64,000 bases of DNA from Paenibacillus radicis (ex Xue et al. 2023) (GCF_024722015.1 NZ_JANQBD010000003.1:62001-126000); one strand, 5' to 3'. Numbered from the stretch's first letter, positions 19,410 through 27,889 are shown. Program-made: numbers and translations. The notes: a model not told the origin generated them from the letters alone.

Positions 19410-19834
19410 ATGAAAAGTATCATAGAGATTTCTATAAGAACCATAATTCTTATTTTGTTGTCAGACAGGTGTGCTTTGGAAAGAAAGATTATTGGCGGAA
19501 GGATATACAGTACACTCGAAAGAGAAAACCAAAGGAAATTAATTTTAAGTTGGATTACTTCAAATGGATACCTTGAATCACTTACTTTCTTTGAAAAGAC
19601 TATTTTTGAGACACCTATTCATTTGAACCCTGTCCAAAGTGTTCAGGTGCATTGATTCTAGCCGATATTTCTAGAGCTGTCTGGGCATTAAGTGACGATT
19701 ACTTGGGGGCTATGAGAATCATGAAGCAAGGCAATCACTTCAGGCATAAATTTGATAAAGACTTAGCTATCCGTTCTCAGGAGCTTCACCGAAAATGGGA
19801 TGAACGTTGCGGAATAAAATACAAAGTTAATTAA
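19410..19834 (+). pseudogene. Frameshifted gene of unknown function with a CPKC motif
   Basis: The first frame (19410-19655) ends in L-E-S-L-T-F-F-E-K-T-I-F-E-T-P. A second frame, open after a stop at 19607, reads E-P-C-P-K-C-S-G-A-L-I-L-A-D-I-S-R-A-V-W-A-L and runs to 19834 (R-K-W-D-E-R-C-G-I-K-Y). The two halves look like one protein of about 140 residues split by a single shift near 19600-19612. The C-P-K-C pair suggests a metal-binding site. The family is not recognised; the first half faintly resembles DUF4272 proteins. It is 36 bp downstream of the SUKH gene and may have been cotranscribed. Confidence 0.5.
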
Positions 19835-19954
19835 AGATCTGGCAGTCTCAGAAAAATAACAGCACGAAGAAGACGCTGCTTATTCATTTTTTTAAAAGTG
19901 TAGCGCCAAGGATATAAGTGGGGCGTGGATCAGGAGACTTCCGAAATCGTAACG

Positions 19955-20527
19955 TTATAACCTAAAGTTAGTTTCAAGCCTTCGAACTGAATTCCATACA
20001 ATTGCTCCAAGTTTCTGCTTATCAAAATAATCTTCACCTAGATCAACATACATCTCTTTTCTTGTTAGCAGATAATAAGCGATTCTTAGCATGGCATGGG
20101 CCACTACAATAGCAGCTCTTTTTCTGCCTTTTCGTGCTAATGTTCGTCTGTACATAGCGCCGAGATAGTTTTTAGAAGCACCTACGGAATGTGCCGCTTC
20201 AGTTAATGCAGATTTTAAATATTTGTTTCCTTTTTTTCCTTTTGAAGACTTTCTTTTACCTGCGCTCTCATTATGTCCGGGTACTAAAGCTGCCCAAGAA
20301 CACAAGTGGGCTGCACTTGGAAATTGGTTTTTAATATTTGTTCCTATTTCAGCTAGTATTTGTTCAGCCATTCGAGTAGCAATTCCAGGTATAGAATCTA
20401 GTCGCTCTACATCTTCCTGGTATGAATCGACTCTCTGTGCAACCTCTTGATCTAACATTTCAACATGTTCGGTGAGGAAGTCAATGTGAGTTAAAATGGT
20501 TTTGAGCATCATGCGTTGATGAGTATT
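19955..20527 (-). pseudogene. IS110-family transposase, C-terminal half only
   Basis: The frame encodes 185 residues matching the C-terminal transposase_20 part of IS110 transposases: S-I-P-G-I-A, then A-A-L-V-P-G-H-N-E-S-A-G-K-R-K (containing the catalytic Ser region), N-K-Y-L-K-S-A-L, and A-M-L-R-I-A-Y-Y-L-L. The N-terminal RuvC-like DEDD half is missing. Upstream (20528 on) the sequence changes to Tn3 transposase, so a deletion or recombination joined two elements. It is not functional. Confidence 0.85.
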
Positions 20528-20536
20528 AACATAACC

Positions 20537-21273
20537 TCAAAGAGCGAGTTCGAGTTCTTCTTTTTTCTTTTTCATAGTTCGCCGAGCGAAGTTTGCTAAC
20601 TTCTCCGGGTCATCTTCACCGTCTTCCCTTAGCCATGCCAAGTAGGTTTTGCTTCTTTCCGGGATGGTGGTCAAGACGCGATCCAGCTTAGCAATCTGTA
20701 ATTCTTTCAGTGAACTGCTGATCAGCTTGAATATTTTTTCTTCTGTTCGTTTGCGAGTTTCCCAAACGGCTCTTTCAATTGTAGCCATTGAAGGAAGAAT
20801 GATTTTACGCTTACGTAAATTTTCGAGTGCGAGTTATATTAGGTGTAAGGGATTGCCGTTTGCCATTGCATGGCTAAAAAGACTCTTGCACAAAGAACGA
20901 TATTCGCTCAAGGTGAATGTCTGGTAGCCATATTCCTGCCGGATCTCATCCAGATGCTCGTATTTCGTGGCTTCTCTGTCGCCGTAAGATGCAAAAGACT
21001 CCATATCGGCATTGATTTGTTTTGCAATATAACGAAGGACTTGAACCGGCACATCTTTTACGTCAGAAAGCGTCCAGCCGAGATAGCGAAGTACGCACAG
21101 CTGTACGGCAAAGCCGATTCGATTATAATCTCTTCGCCGCTTTCAAGATCATCCTGGGTAAATGTGAAATAGGTTCCCAATTCCCATTCGCCGAGATCAG
21201 GCGGTATTTGCAAATATTGCATCCGTTCCTCCGAAGTTAGCAGTTCCCTTACTCTCACGTACATCGTTCTCAT
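20537..21273 (-). pseudogene. tnpA: Tn3-family transposase, N-terminal fragment with frameshift and stop
   Basis: It begins 4 bp after the tnpI stop. Residues R-E-L-L-T-S-E-E-R-M-Q-Y-L-Q-I-P, T-F-T-Q-D-D-L, then V-L-R-Y-I-A-K-Q and E-I-R-Q-E-Y-G-Y-Q-T-F fit the DUF4158 N-terminal domain of Tn3 transposases. A frameshift lies near 21090-21110 and an in-frame TAA at 20834-20836, after which R-K-R-K-I-I-L-P-S and A-W-L-R-E continue. The frame ends at the IS110 junction near 20530, so more than 700 residues, including the catalytic domain, are lost. The gene order tnpI then tnpA matches Tn4430/Tn5401-type transposons. Confidence 0.85.
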
Positions 21274-21277
21274 CCCC

Positions 21278-22195
21278 TTATTGCCAAGCTGCTTTTTCTA
21301 CTTCAGATTGCAAATCTTCACGAGTCGCCTTGACGTAAATCATCGTTGTATCTAGACTATCGTGTCCCATAATTTGTGCCAATCGGTGCAACGGCGTATT
21401 TTCTGCCATCACGTACCCGAACCGGTGCCGTAGATCGTGGGCGCTGAATCCTTCGAGCCGCGCTGCTTTCCTATATTTTTGAATCAAATGGCGTAAAGCA
21501 CGTTCTGTTAATCGATCGCCAGTTTTCTCCGATGGAAACAGATAAGGACTGTCCGGAGGGAGTTCTGCCAGATATTTTTCTAAAGCAGCTCTGCACGTAA
21601 CATTCAAAGGCACTTCCCGCTGTTTATTCCGTTTTCCGGATCGGACCGTGAGCTGGCTGCTGCGTTTTCCGATTTGAATATCTCCGGGAGCTAGGTCGCA
21701 CACTTCCATTGTTCGTAATCCGGTGTGAAACATCACGATAAGAAGCGTCTGATCCCGAAGGGAACCACCGTGCTCAGCCGCAGCGATCAATGCAGCTTCT
21801 TCTTTGTCTGTCATCTGCCTGGGGCTTACCTTTTCTTCAGGAACTAATTTAACCGGCTTGGAAGGGTCGCGACGAATCCTGGATTCCGACACGGCCCAAC
21901 CGAAAAAACGTTTCAGGGTTATAAGTCGTCGATTAATGGTCGCCGGTTTCAATTCCATTACTTTTTGAGCGGCTTCCCGGTAGCGTGTTAATGTTGGAGT
22001 AGCCACTTCTTCAATTCGAAATATCACTTCTTCCTCTTGGTGGTCGGATGTCTCGAACCAACCGATGAAGTGTTTCAGGTCGCTTGCGTATTCCTTTAGC
22101 GTTTTGGGATTCAAATCTTCGTGGGTGGTGAGAGCGTGAATGAAGTCGTGAATCGTCTGCTCCCCCTGTTTAGAAATTCCGGTCGTTTCACTCAT
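21278..22195 (-). CDS. tnpI: TnpI-type tyrosine recombinase (transposon cointegrate resolvase)
   Basis: ATG at 22195 lies 8 nt after GGAGG; the longer frame's ATG at 22234 overlaps a recombinase-binding repeat and lacks a ribosome site. The product has 305 residues. The SAM-like N-terminal core-binding domain (about 10-110) and the catalytic domain (about 125-300) are complete. Catalytic residues are visible: Arg in T-G-L-R-T-M-E, His and Arg in H-D-L-R-H-R-F-G, His in M-G-H, and nucleophile Tyr in M-I-Y-V-K-A. TnpI resolves cointegrates of Tn4430-like elements at an internal site just upstream, which is present here. It appears intact although the partner transposase is destroyed. Confidence 0.88.
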   Translation of the reverse strand: MSETTGISKQGEQTIHDFIHALTTHEDLNPKTLKEYASDLKHFIGWFETSDHQEEEVIFRIEEVATPTLTRYREAAQKVMELKPATINRRLITLKRFFGWAVSESRIRRDPSKPVKLVPEEKVSPRQMTDKEEAALIAAAEHGGSLRDQTLLIVMFHTGLRTMEVCDLAPGDIQIGKRSSQLTVRSGKRNKQREVPLNVTCRAALEKYLAELPPDSPYLFPSEKTGDRLTERALRHLIQKYRKAARLEGFSAHDLRHRFGYVMAENTPLHRLAQIMGHDSLDTTMIYVKATREDLQSEVEKAAWQ

Positions 22196-22222
22196 TAGCG
22201 AGACCTCCAAATATTGACTTAC

Positions 22223-22323
22223 ATTAGCGGACATGATATTCTTATCTTAACCAAAACAATAGCGGACATCAAGTATGCGTTCTGATAACATATAATGACC
22301 GCTAATCTAAATTAGCGGTCATT
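22223..22323. other. Internal recombination site (IRS) for TnpI
   Basis: A 13-bp perfect inverted repeat (AATGACCGCTAAT / ATTAGCGGTCATT, 22294-22323, 4-nt spacer) is accompanied by two direct copies of the same motif at 22223-22234 (ATTAGCGGACAT) and 22258-22269 (AATAGCGGACAT), 35 bp apart. This two-inverted plus two-direct arrangement next to tnpI is the architecture described for the Tn4430 IRS: core IR1-IR2 and accessory DR1-DR2. The first direct repeat touches the tnpI leader, so binding could also repress tnpI. Confidence 0.8.
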
Positions 22324-22364
22324 GAAATGGTCATGGTTAATAAATTAATTTTCGAAGGAATTCT

Positions 22365-22568
22365 ATGCAAACAGGCACAGTTAAATGGTTTAATGCTGAA
22401 AAAGGCTTCGGCTTTATCGAAATCGAAGACGGAAACGACGTATTCGTTCATTTCAGCGCGATTGATGGTGATGGTTACAAATCGTTGGATGAAGGTCAAC
22501 GCGTCCAGTTCAATGTTGCCCAAGGCAACCGCGGACCGCAGGCTGAGAACGTTTCTAAAGTATATTAA
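22365..22568 (+). CDS. Cold-shock protein, CspA/CspB family
   Basis: A 67-residue protein with the whole OB-fold: [15 protein letters not shown] (RNP1) and D-V-F-V-H-F-S-A-I (RNP2), ending G-P-Q-A-E-N-V. It binds single-stranded RNA/DNA as an RNA chaperone. The ATG at 22365 is preceded by CGAAGGAATT, an acceptable ribosome site. The gene starts only 42 bp from the TnpI recombination site, so its promoter region overlaps the transposon remnant. A strong terminator follows. Confidence 0.95.
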   Translation: MQTGTVKWFNAEKGFGFIEIEDGNDVFVHFSAIDGDGYKSLDEGQRVQFNVAQGNRGPQAENVSKVY

Positions 22569-22576
22569 AATATTTC

Positions 22577-22606
22577 AAGCTGTCCTAAACGTGGGACAGC
22601 TTTTTG
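22577..22606 (+). terminator. Rho-independent terminator of the cold-shock gene
   Basis: Stem AAGCTGTCC / GGACAGCTT with an 8-nt loop followed by TTTTG, 8 bp after the cold-shock stop codon. Confidence 0.85.
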
Positions 22607-22680
22607 TTTATTCTTGCTTGCATCCATGGACGAGGGCTGTCATTTTCATAATTTATAATCATAGAAGTGAGGTATCGCAA

Positions 22681-22953
22681 ATGAACAAAGAACAATTAGT
22701 AGAAGAAGTAGCTAAATCTAGTGGATTTTCAAAAAAGAACGCTGAAAAAGCTGTAACACAAGTGCTGGACTCAATTTTTGAAGCTTTAAAGCAAGGCAAA
22801 GAAGTTCAACTAGTCGGCTTCGGGAAATTTGATGTCCGTAATCGTGAAGCACGCATGGGAAAAAGCCGCAAAACCGGTGAAGAGGTACAACTTCCGGCAG
22901 GTAAAGTTCCTGTATTCACGGCAGGAATTACTCTGAAAGAAGCTTTAAATTAA
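22681..22953 (+). CDS. hup: HU-family histone-like DNA-binding protein
   Basis: A 90-residue HU protein: M-N-K-E-Q-L-V-E-E-V-A at the start, dimerisation helices (residues 1-40), then V-Q-L-V-G-F-G-K-F and the DNA-binding arm R-N-R-E-A-R-M-G (around 55-75), ending P-V-F-T-A-G-I-T-L-K-E-A-L-N. It compacts the nucleoid as a dimer. ATG 22681 follows GTGAGGTATCGCAA; the longer open frame reaching back to 22327 only runs through the cold-shock gene in another frame. As HU also assists site-specific recombination, its closeness to TnpI is worth noting but may be chance. Confidence 0.93.
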   Translation: MNKEQLVEEVAKSSGFSKKNAEKAVTQVLDSIFEALKQGKEVQLVGFGKFDVRNREARMGKSRKTGEEVQLPAGKVPVFTAGITLKEALN

Positions 22954-23398
22954 GCTTAAAGCCACCAATGCTAATATAAAATAAAGATGTTACTACATCA
23001 GAAAAGCGGTTTTCTATTAACAAAAGTACAAATGGTTCGAACGGTAGTGTTGTATTTTCTACTATTGACGACATTATTAATTTTTATTCCAAACAGGGTT
23101 TGCAGAAAAAAGAAGCCAATCTGAGCAGTTTAAAGAATGAAACAAGTAAGGAAAGGGATGATATATCATAATTGGAGAAATGATTCTTTACAACCGACCT
23201 GTAAGGACAATCAAGAAGAGTTCGTGGTTGATAATGATTTACTGCGTTTTTTCTTCATTTATCTTCACTGTTTGGGGGGGATGCCTTTTGTTTGGTTGCC
23301 TCCTTTACATGGCCTTTTCGAATCGAAAGGTCAGAAACCTTTTGGTAAGTTCCGGAAATTCATTGCTGCGAATGGTTTACAAGAAAAGGGATTTACTA
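22954..23398. other. Intergenic stretch with short uncertain frames
   Basis: This 445-bp interval has no clear gene. A 60-codon frame without a start (about 22986-23170, with T-I-D-D-I-I-N-F-Y-S-K-Q-G) looks like the C-terminal scrap of a lost gene. A 73-codon frame at 23180-23401 has one or two hydrophobic segments and a weak GGAG two bases before its ATG. Neither is recognised. Both lie just before a broken desaturase gene, consistent with a decayed region. Confidence 0.35.
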
Positions 23399-23952
23399 TG
23401 AAAACACTTCAAGAATACACTCGCTGGAAGAAGGTCATGGCTCCTCACGTTAAAACGGATTTGAGGAAGAGCGTCTGGCAGTTGGTCAATAGCATCGTTC
23501 CTTTCATCTTGCTGTGGGGTCTTGCTTTTGAAACTCTGTCTATCTCAATATGGATTACACTGTCGCTTGCAATTCCAGCAGCCGGATTCATGATCCGAAT
23601 CTTCATTATATTCCATGATTGCTGCCATCAGTCGTTCTTCGCTGGGAGGAAGGCGAATAAGATCATAGGAACTATAACGGGAATCCTCACTTTCTTCCCT
23701 TATGAGCAATAGAAAAATGAGCACTCCATTCATCATGCGACTAGCGGCAATTTAGCCGTAGAGGTACAGGCGACATTTGGACGCTGACTACGAAGGACTA
23801 CGCGGCACTCTCCCCATGGAAGCGTCTAGGATACCGCTTATACCGCAACCCATTTGTCATGTTCGGGCTCGGACCGGTATTTATTTTCTTATTTGTATAC
23901 CGGTTGAACCGGAAGAGTGCCAGACGCAAAGAGCGCATGAACACGTACCTAC
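23399..23952 (+). pseudogene. des: Acyl-lipid (Delta5-type) fatty acid desaturase, disrupted and truncated
   Basis: M-K-T-L-Q-E-Y-T-R-W starts the gene. Hydrophobic segments and the first His box H-D-C-C-H-Q-S-F-F are intact, then a TAG at 23710 replaces the Trp expected after F-P-Y-E-Q. After it the second box H-S-I-H-H-A-T-S-G-N-L is readable, then a frameshift near 23755, then W-T-L-T-T-K-D-Y, Y-R-L-Y-R-N-P-F-V-M-F-G-L-G-P and R-R-K-E-R-M-N-T-Y-L, all matching B. subtilis Des order. At T-Y-L the sequence changes abruptly to a sugar permease, losing the rest including the last His box. It desaturated membrane lipids in the cold in related bacteria; here it is dead. Confidence 0.85.
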
Positions 23953-24587
23953 TGCCTTTTTCCCTTTATTATTGGAACAGCCTGAAAGTGACCGTAATGA
24001 CAACGGCGTTTTCGTTACTCATATCGTGCATGGCAGCCTATGGTTTTTCGAAGGTGAACTTCAAGGGACGCGATATGCTGTTTGTGCTGGTGCTGGTGAC
24101 GTTTATGATTCCTCACCAAGCCATCATGGTGCCGCAATTTATCATGATGCGGGGTTTAGGTTTATTTGACAGTCACCTTAGCCTGATGCTGTTAGGCGGT
24201 TCCGGGGTTCTGGGAACGTTCCTGCTGCGGCAGTTTTTTATGAGCATACATAATGAAATAATTGAGTCGGCCCGAATGGACGGTGCGAATCACTGGATCG
24301 TCTTCTCCAAGATCACCGTCCCGCTGGTCAAGCCGGCCTTGGCGACCTACATGATCCTGCGTTTTATATCGACGTGGAATGATTACCAGAATCCGCTGAT
24401 TTTTATCCGGTCGGATGCCTTGTATACGCTTCAGATCGGGATGCGTAAGTTTGCAGATGTCAATGGAGATTTTTATTCACTGATTATGGCGGGTGCCGTT
24501 TCAGCCATTTTACCACTGTTGATCATATTTATTATTGGACAAAAACATGTGATAGAAGGGGTAGCCATGGGCAGTGTAAAGGGGTAA
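23953..24587 (+). pseudogene. Carbohydrate ABC transporter permease (AraQ/MalG type), 5' truncated
   Basis: From L-P-F-S-L-Y-Y-W-N-S-L-K-V the sequence is a normal CUT1-family permease to the C-terminus: M-I-P-H-Q-A-I-M-V-P-Q, the EAA loop E-S-A-R-M-D-G-A-N-H-W-I-V-F-S-K-I-T-V-P-L-V-K-P, and H-V-I-E-G-V-A-M-G-S-V-K-G. About 70 N-terminal residues, with the first membrane segment, are missing. The open frame starts at an ATG (23859) that belongs to the desaturase, so a 242-residue fusion could be made. Upstream transporter genes (binding protein and partner permease) are absent. It was presumably the last gene of a sugar-uptake operon with the GH3 gene that follows. Confidence 0.85.
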
Positions 24588-24639
24588 ACTGGAAATGAAC
24601 ACCTCGAAATGCCAATCCCAATAAAGGAGCCTGATAAAT

Positions 24640-26397
24640 ATGGTGAATTTAAAAGCAAAGCCCTTTTATTTAAGCGATGAGGATATCCAATGGGTAGAAA
24701 CGACAATTGAATCGATGACTATTGAGGAAAAGATCGGGCAGCTGTTTATTAATTTGGGGTACCGTCATGACCCGGAATATTTACAAGAAATACTGGACAA
24801 ATATCATATTGGCGGGGTGCGGTATAATCCCAATAATGCGGATACGATCTATGAGCAAAATAAATATTTGCAGCACAATAGCAAGATTCCTTTACTCATT
24901 GCAGCCAATACGGAGTCAGGAGGCAACGGTGCTTGTACAGATGGGACTTTAATTGGCACTCATGTACAAATCGGGGCTACACAGGACCCTAAATATGCCT
25001 ATCAATTGGGCTATGTGAGTGGTGTCGAAGGGGCTGCGATTGGGTGCAACTGGTCTTTTGCTCCGATCGTTGATATTAATTACAATTGGCGGAATCCGGT
25101 AACGATGACACGTTGCTTTAGCGATAAGCCGGATGTTGTTTTGGACATGTCCAAGGCCTATTTTAACGGGATCACGCAAAGCGGCTTCGCTGCAGCTATG
25201 AAGCATTTCCCAGGTGATGGTGTGGACGAGCGTGATCATCATTTATTAGCGAGTGTCAATACAAAGTCATGCGAGGAATGGGATCAAACCTATAGTAAGG
25301 TATATCAAGGGATGATTGAAGCAGGAATTCAAAGCGTCATGATCGGACATATTAAATTACCTGCATACTCCCGCCGATTAAATCCGAATCTGACAGATGC
25401 GGAGATCATGCCTGCAACCTTGTCCCCGGAAATCGTTACCGGCTTGCTGCGCGAACAGCTTGGATTTAATGGATTGGTGCTAACCGATGCTTCCGCGATG
25501 TTAGGACTGACCTCGGCTATGAAACGCTCAGATCAATTGCCTCACGCTATAGCGGCAGGCTGCGACATGTTCTTGTTCTTTAATGATCCTGAAGAGGATT
25601 TTCAGTTTATGATGGACGGTTACAAGAATGGAATTATTACCGAACAACGTCTATTGGAAGCGCTTACACGCATTTTGGGACTAAAAGCTTCCTTGGGCTT
25701 GCCTGGCAAAAAGCAAGCAGGTACTCTGATTCCACCAAAATCAGCTCTAAGTGTAGTTGGCTGTGAAGAGCATAAGGCTATGGCGAGAGAAGTGGCTGAT
25801 CAATCGATCACACTTGTTAAACAAACCCGTGCGGATTTACCCCTTAAACCGGACACGCATCGTCGAATCATGGTATATGTTCTTGGCGATGAACTCGTTT
25901 TTGGGCAAAAGCAGACAGGCATTAAAGATATGATTGTTGAAGAGCTTCAAAAGGTCGGCTTTGACGTCACTTTGTACGTATCGCCCTCCGAGCAGCTGGC
26001 TAAATCGCAGCTGGAAAAAGCGGATGACAAGAAAGCACCGGTCGCTGTCCAACGATTAAAACGCGAGAAGATATCGGCCTTTATGGATGCGTACGATGCG
26101 GTAATCCTGTTTGCCAATGTTCAGGATTTTGCAACACAAAACTATGCCCGTATCAAGTGGTCTTCACCGATGAGCAGTGAAATTCCATGGTATGTCACCT
26201 CCATGCCAACTGTATTCGTTTCCTTGCATAATCCGTTTCATTTGTATGATGTGCCGATGGTTAAGACCTACATCAACGCGTATGCGCCAACCAGAACCAT
26301 TATCCAGGAAACGATATCCAAGATTATCGGAGAATCGTCTTTTAAAGGAAACAGCGAAGTCGATGCGTTCTGCGGCGTATGGGATACTCGTATTTAA
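24640..26397 (+). CDS. GH3 glycosidase (NagZ-like architecture), intracellular
   Basis: A 585-residue GH3 enzyme without signal peptide, ribosome site AAAGGAG before the ATG at 24640. The barrel domain carries I-G-Q-L-F-I-N-L-G, G-G-V-R-Y, the conserved K-H-F-P-G-D-G and R-D-H-H, and the nucleophile motif L-V-L-T-D-A-S-A-M-L-G. The K-H-F-P-G-x-G signature with a nearby His resembles the NagZ branch, but the G-G-N-G-A-C-T-D-G-T-x-I-G segment and the second domain (about 355-580) suggest a broader exo-glycosidase. It follows the truncated sugar permease by 52 bp, so it probably hydrolysed the imported glycoside. Exact substrate unknown. Confidence 0.8.
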   Translation: MVNLKAKPFYLSDEDIQWVETTIESMTIEEKIGQLFINLGYRHDPEYLQEILDKYHIGGVRYNPNNADTIYEQNKYLQHNSKIPLLIAANTESGGNGACTDGTLIGTHVQIGATQDPKYAYQLGYVSGVEGAAIGCNWSFAPIVDINYNWRNPVTMTRCFSDKPDVVLDMSKAYFNGITQSGFAAAMKHFPGDGVDERDHHLLASVNTKSCEEWDQTYSKVYQGMIEAGIQSVMIGHIKLPAYSRRLNPNLTDAEIMPATLSPEIVTGLLREQLGFNGLVLTDASAMLGLTSAMKRSDQLPHAIAAGCDMFLFFNDPEEDFQFMMDGYKNGIITEQRLLEALTRILGLKASLGLPGKKQAGTLIPPKSALSVVGCEEHKAMAREVADQSITLVKQTRADLPLKPDTHRRIMVYVLGDELVFGQKQTGIKDMIVEELQKVGFDVTLYVSPSEQLAKSQLEKADDKKAPVAVQRLKREKISAFMDAYDAVILFANVQDFATQNYARIKWSSPMSSEIPWYVTSMPTVFVSLHNPFHLYDVPMVKTYINAYAPTRTIIQETISKIIGESSFKGNSEVDAFCGVWDTRI

Positions 26398-26470
26398 GAA
26401 CAACGTGCAGCGATGGATTCACCGCCAGGTTTCTTTCATCAAATAAATTAATCATCGAATGTACTGAATG

Positions 26471-26500
26471 GCATCTTGCAACCCAGCAAGATGTCTTCTG
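26471..26500 (+). terminator. Probable terminator after the GH3 gene
   Basis: Stem GCATCTTGC / GCAAGATGT (26471-26494) followed by CTTCTGTTG; the tail is only moderately T-rich. Confidence 0.55.
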
Positions 26501-26533
26501 TTGTTCGTTCTTTAGTCTCGACAAGAGGAGTTT

Positions 26534-26791
26534 ATGATGAACTTATTTTTTCGAAAATTATCGTTCCGAAAGCTGCATATAAAGCTAGCTCGTAAGAAAT
26601 CAAATAAACCACTTCTGGACGATTTAGAAGAATTTAAACACATTAAACCAGACCGTGACATAGATCGTGTTAGACAGCGTTATATGCAGTTATCAAAGCC
26701 TGAGCTAGTTGAATTGATTATCCGAATGGAACAGTACATTTCTCACCAAAATCAGTACTGGTTAAAAAATGAGTTTGAAAAGTTCCAATAA
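26534..26791 (+). CDS. Small basic hypothetical protein
   Basis: An 85-residue frame with a good ribosome site (GAGGAG, 3-6 nt before ATGs at 26534 and 26537). It is rich in Lys/Arg at the N-terminus (F-R-K-L-S-F-R-K-L), followed by charged helices (D-R-D-I-D-R-V-R-Q-R-Y and L-V-E-L-I-I-R-M-E-Q-Y). No family is recognised and there is no membrane segment. It stands alone after a terminator. The codon pattern looks coding, but function is unknown. Confidence 0.5.
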   Translation: MMNLFFRKLSFRKLHIKLARKKSNKPLLDDLEEFKHIKPDRDIDRVRQRYMQLSKPELVELIIRMEQYISHQNQYWLKNEFEKFQ

Positions 26792-26946
26792 ATGAAGAAC
26801 GGTACAAGAGGAGAAGTGAGGTAGCCGCGCTCAACAACGGAAGTATTGTGGGATTAATAAAAAGAGCCACTTGTATAATTCCATATAATGGTATAAGCTG
26901 TACCTAGTAATAGTACTTGATACTAAGATATAAGGAGTTGAGTTGG

Positions 26947-27678
26947 TTGAAGTATTTTATTGTTTCTGGTACATCTCGCGGCCTTGGTGAAGCAATTGCT
27001 GAACAACTTATTGCTCCAGACCATCATCTGATTTGCATCGAGGAACAAGAATGACACATTAATTGCAAAAAGTAAGAACATCGATTACTTTGAGTTTGAT
27101 TTAAACAATGTAGATGAGATCGACCTTGTAATAGAAAAAGCTTTTTCCAAGGTCGACGAACAAAATGCCGAAGGCATTTACCTTATCAACAATGCAGCAG
27201 TCATTTCTCCGTTAGGTCGAATTGAGCAAGGTAGTGTTAAAGATTTTAAAAACAATCTTCATGTGAATTTACTTGCCCCAATATTACTGACCTCATCATT
27301 CATTCGTAATTCACAACATATTAGGGGAGAGAAACGAGTTCTAAATGTTTCTTCAATGTCAGCCAAGAACCATCTTCCCGGAATGAGTGTATATTCTGCT
27401 TCCAAGGCTGGCTTAGATGTTTTTCGCAATGTGTCGGTGTTGAACAAGGTAAGGCAGAATCCGCTGTAAAGGTTTTATCGGTTTGGCCTGGAATGATAGA
27501 TACAGTCTTACAGGAAGAAGCAAGAAGCGCGGGAAAGAAGATCTTTGAATCAGCGGAAATTTTTAAGATGGTCAAGGATCGCGGAATGCTTGCAACCCCA
27601 GCTATTGTGGCTGAAAAAATAATCGAGTTACTACTGGGGGAGCAATTTACACAAGGTTCTGTTATTGATGTCGGGTGA
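26947..27678 (+). pseudogene. yueD: Short-chain dehydrogenase (YueD/benzil-reductase type), frameshifted twice
   Basis: TTG at 26947 follows AAGGAG and begins K-Y-F-I-V-S-G-T-S-R-G-L-G-E-A-I, the NAD(P)-binding G-x-x-x-G-x-G. The frame stops at about 27053 and continues shifted (N-D-T-L-I-A-K-S, L-I-N-N-A-A-V-I-S, S-S-M-S-A-K, and the catalytic Y-S-A-S-K). A second shift near 27440 restores G-V-E-Q-G-K-A-E and W-P-G-M-I-D-T to the end. The intact order of SDR motifs shows a recently broken gene of about 245 residues. Sequencing error is an alternative explanation for either shift. Confidence 0.8.
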
Positions 27679-27700
27679 CAAGAACATTATCTCATTAATT

Positions 27701-27723
27701 GCCGCGTAAATCGCGGCTTTTTT
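27701..27723 (+). terminator. Rho-independent terminator
   Basis: GCCGCG / CGCGGC stem with a 5-nt loop followed by six T, 20 bp after the SDR pseudogene stop. Confidence 0.8.
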
Positions 27724-27729
27724 GATTTA

Positions 27730-27775
27730 TGGGATAAAGTTCTTGTCAAATTTCAATGACAAGAACTTTATCCCA
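27730..27775. repeat. Perfect 19-bp inverted repeat, with a third partial copy upstream
   Basis: TGGGATAAAGTTCTTGTCA (27730-27748) and its exact reverse complement (27757-27775) are separated by 8 nt. A third copy, TGACAAGAACATTATCTCATT at 27677-27697, matches the right arm and its flank with two mismatches. The core TTCTTGTCA also occurs twice near 18623. This looks like abutted ends of an insertion sequence or a protein-binding site; no transposase is adjacent. Confidence 0.6.
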
Positions 27776-27889
27776 TTCCCGACTGTGGTACATAACATCA
27801 TAATGACGAAGATTTGAGCTGAAAAGCTTATTCCGACTAACTCTCTTTAATCAATCCACTTGGAACGGAGTAAATCGGTCTGAACGAGT

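Noticed and set aside
22327..22680. N-terminal extension of the HU gene frame
   Set aside because: It crosses the cold-shock gene in another frame and its terminator; HU proteins start at the ATG at 22681.
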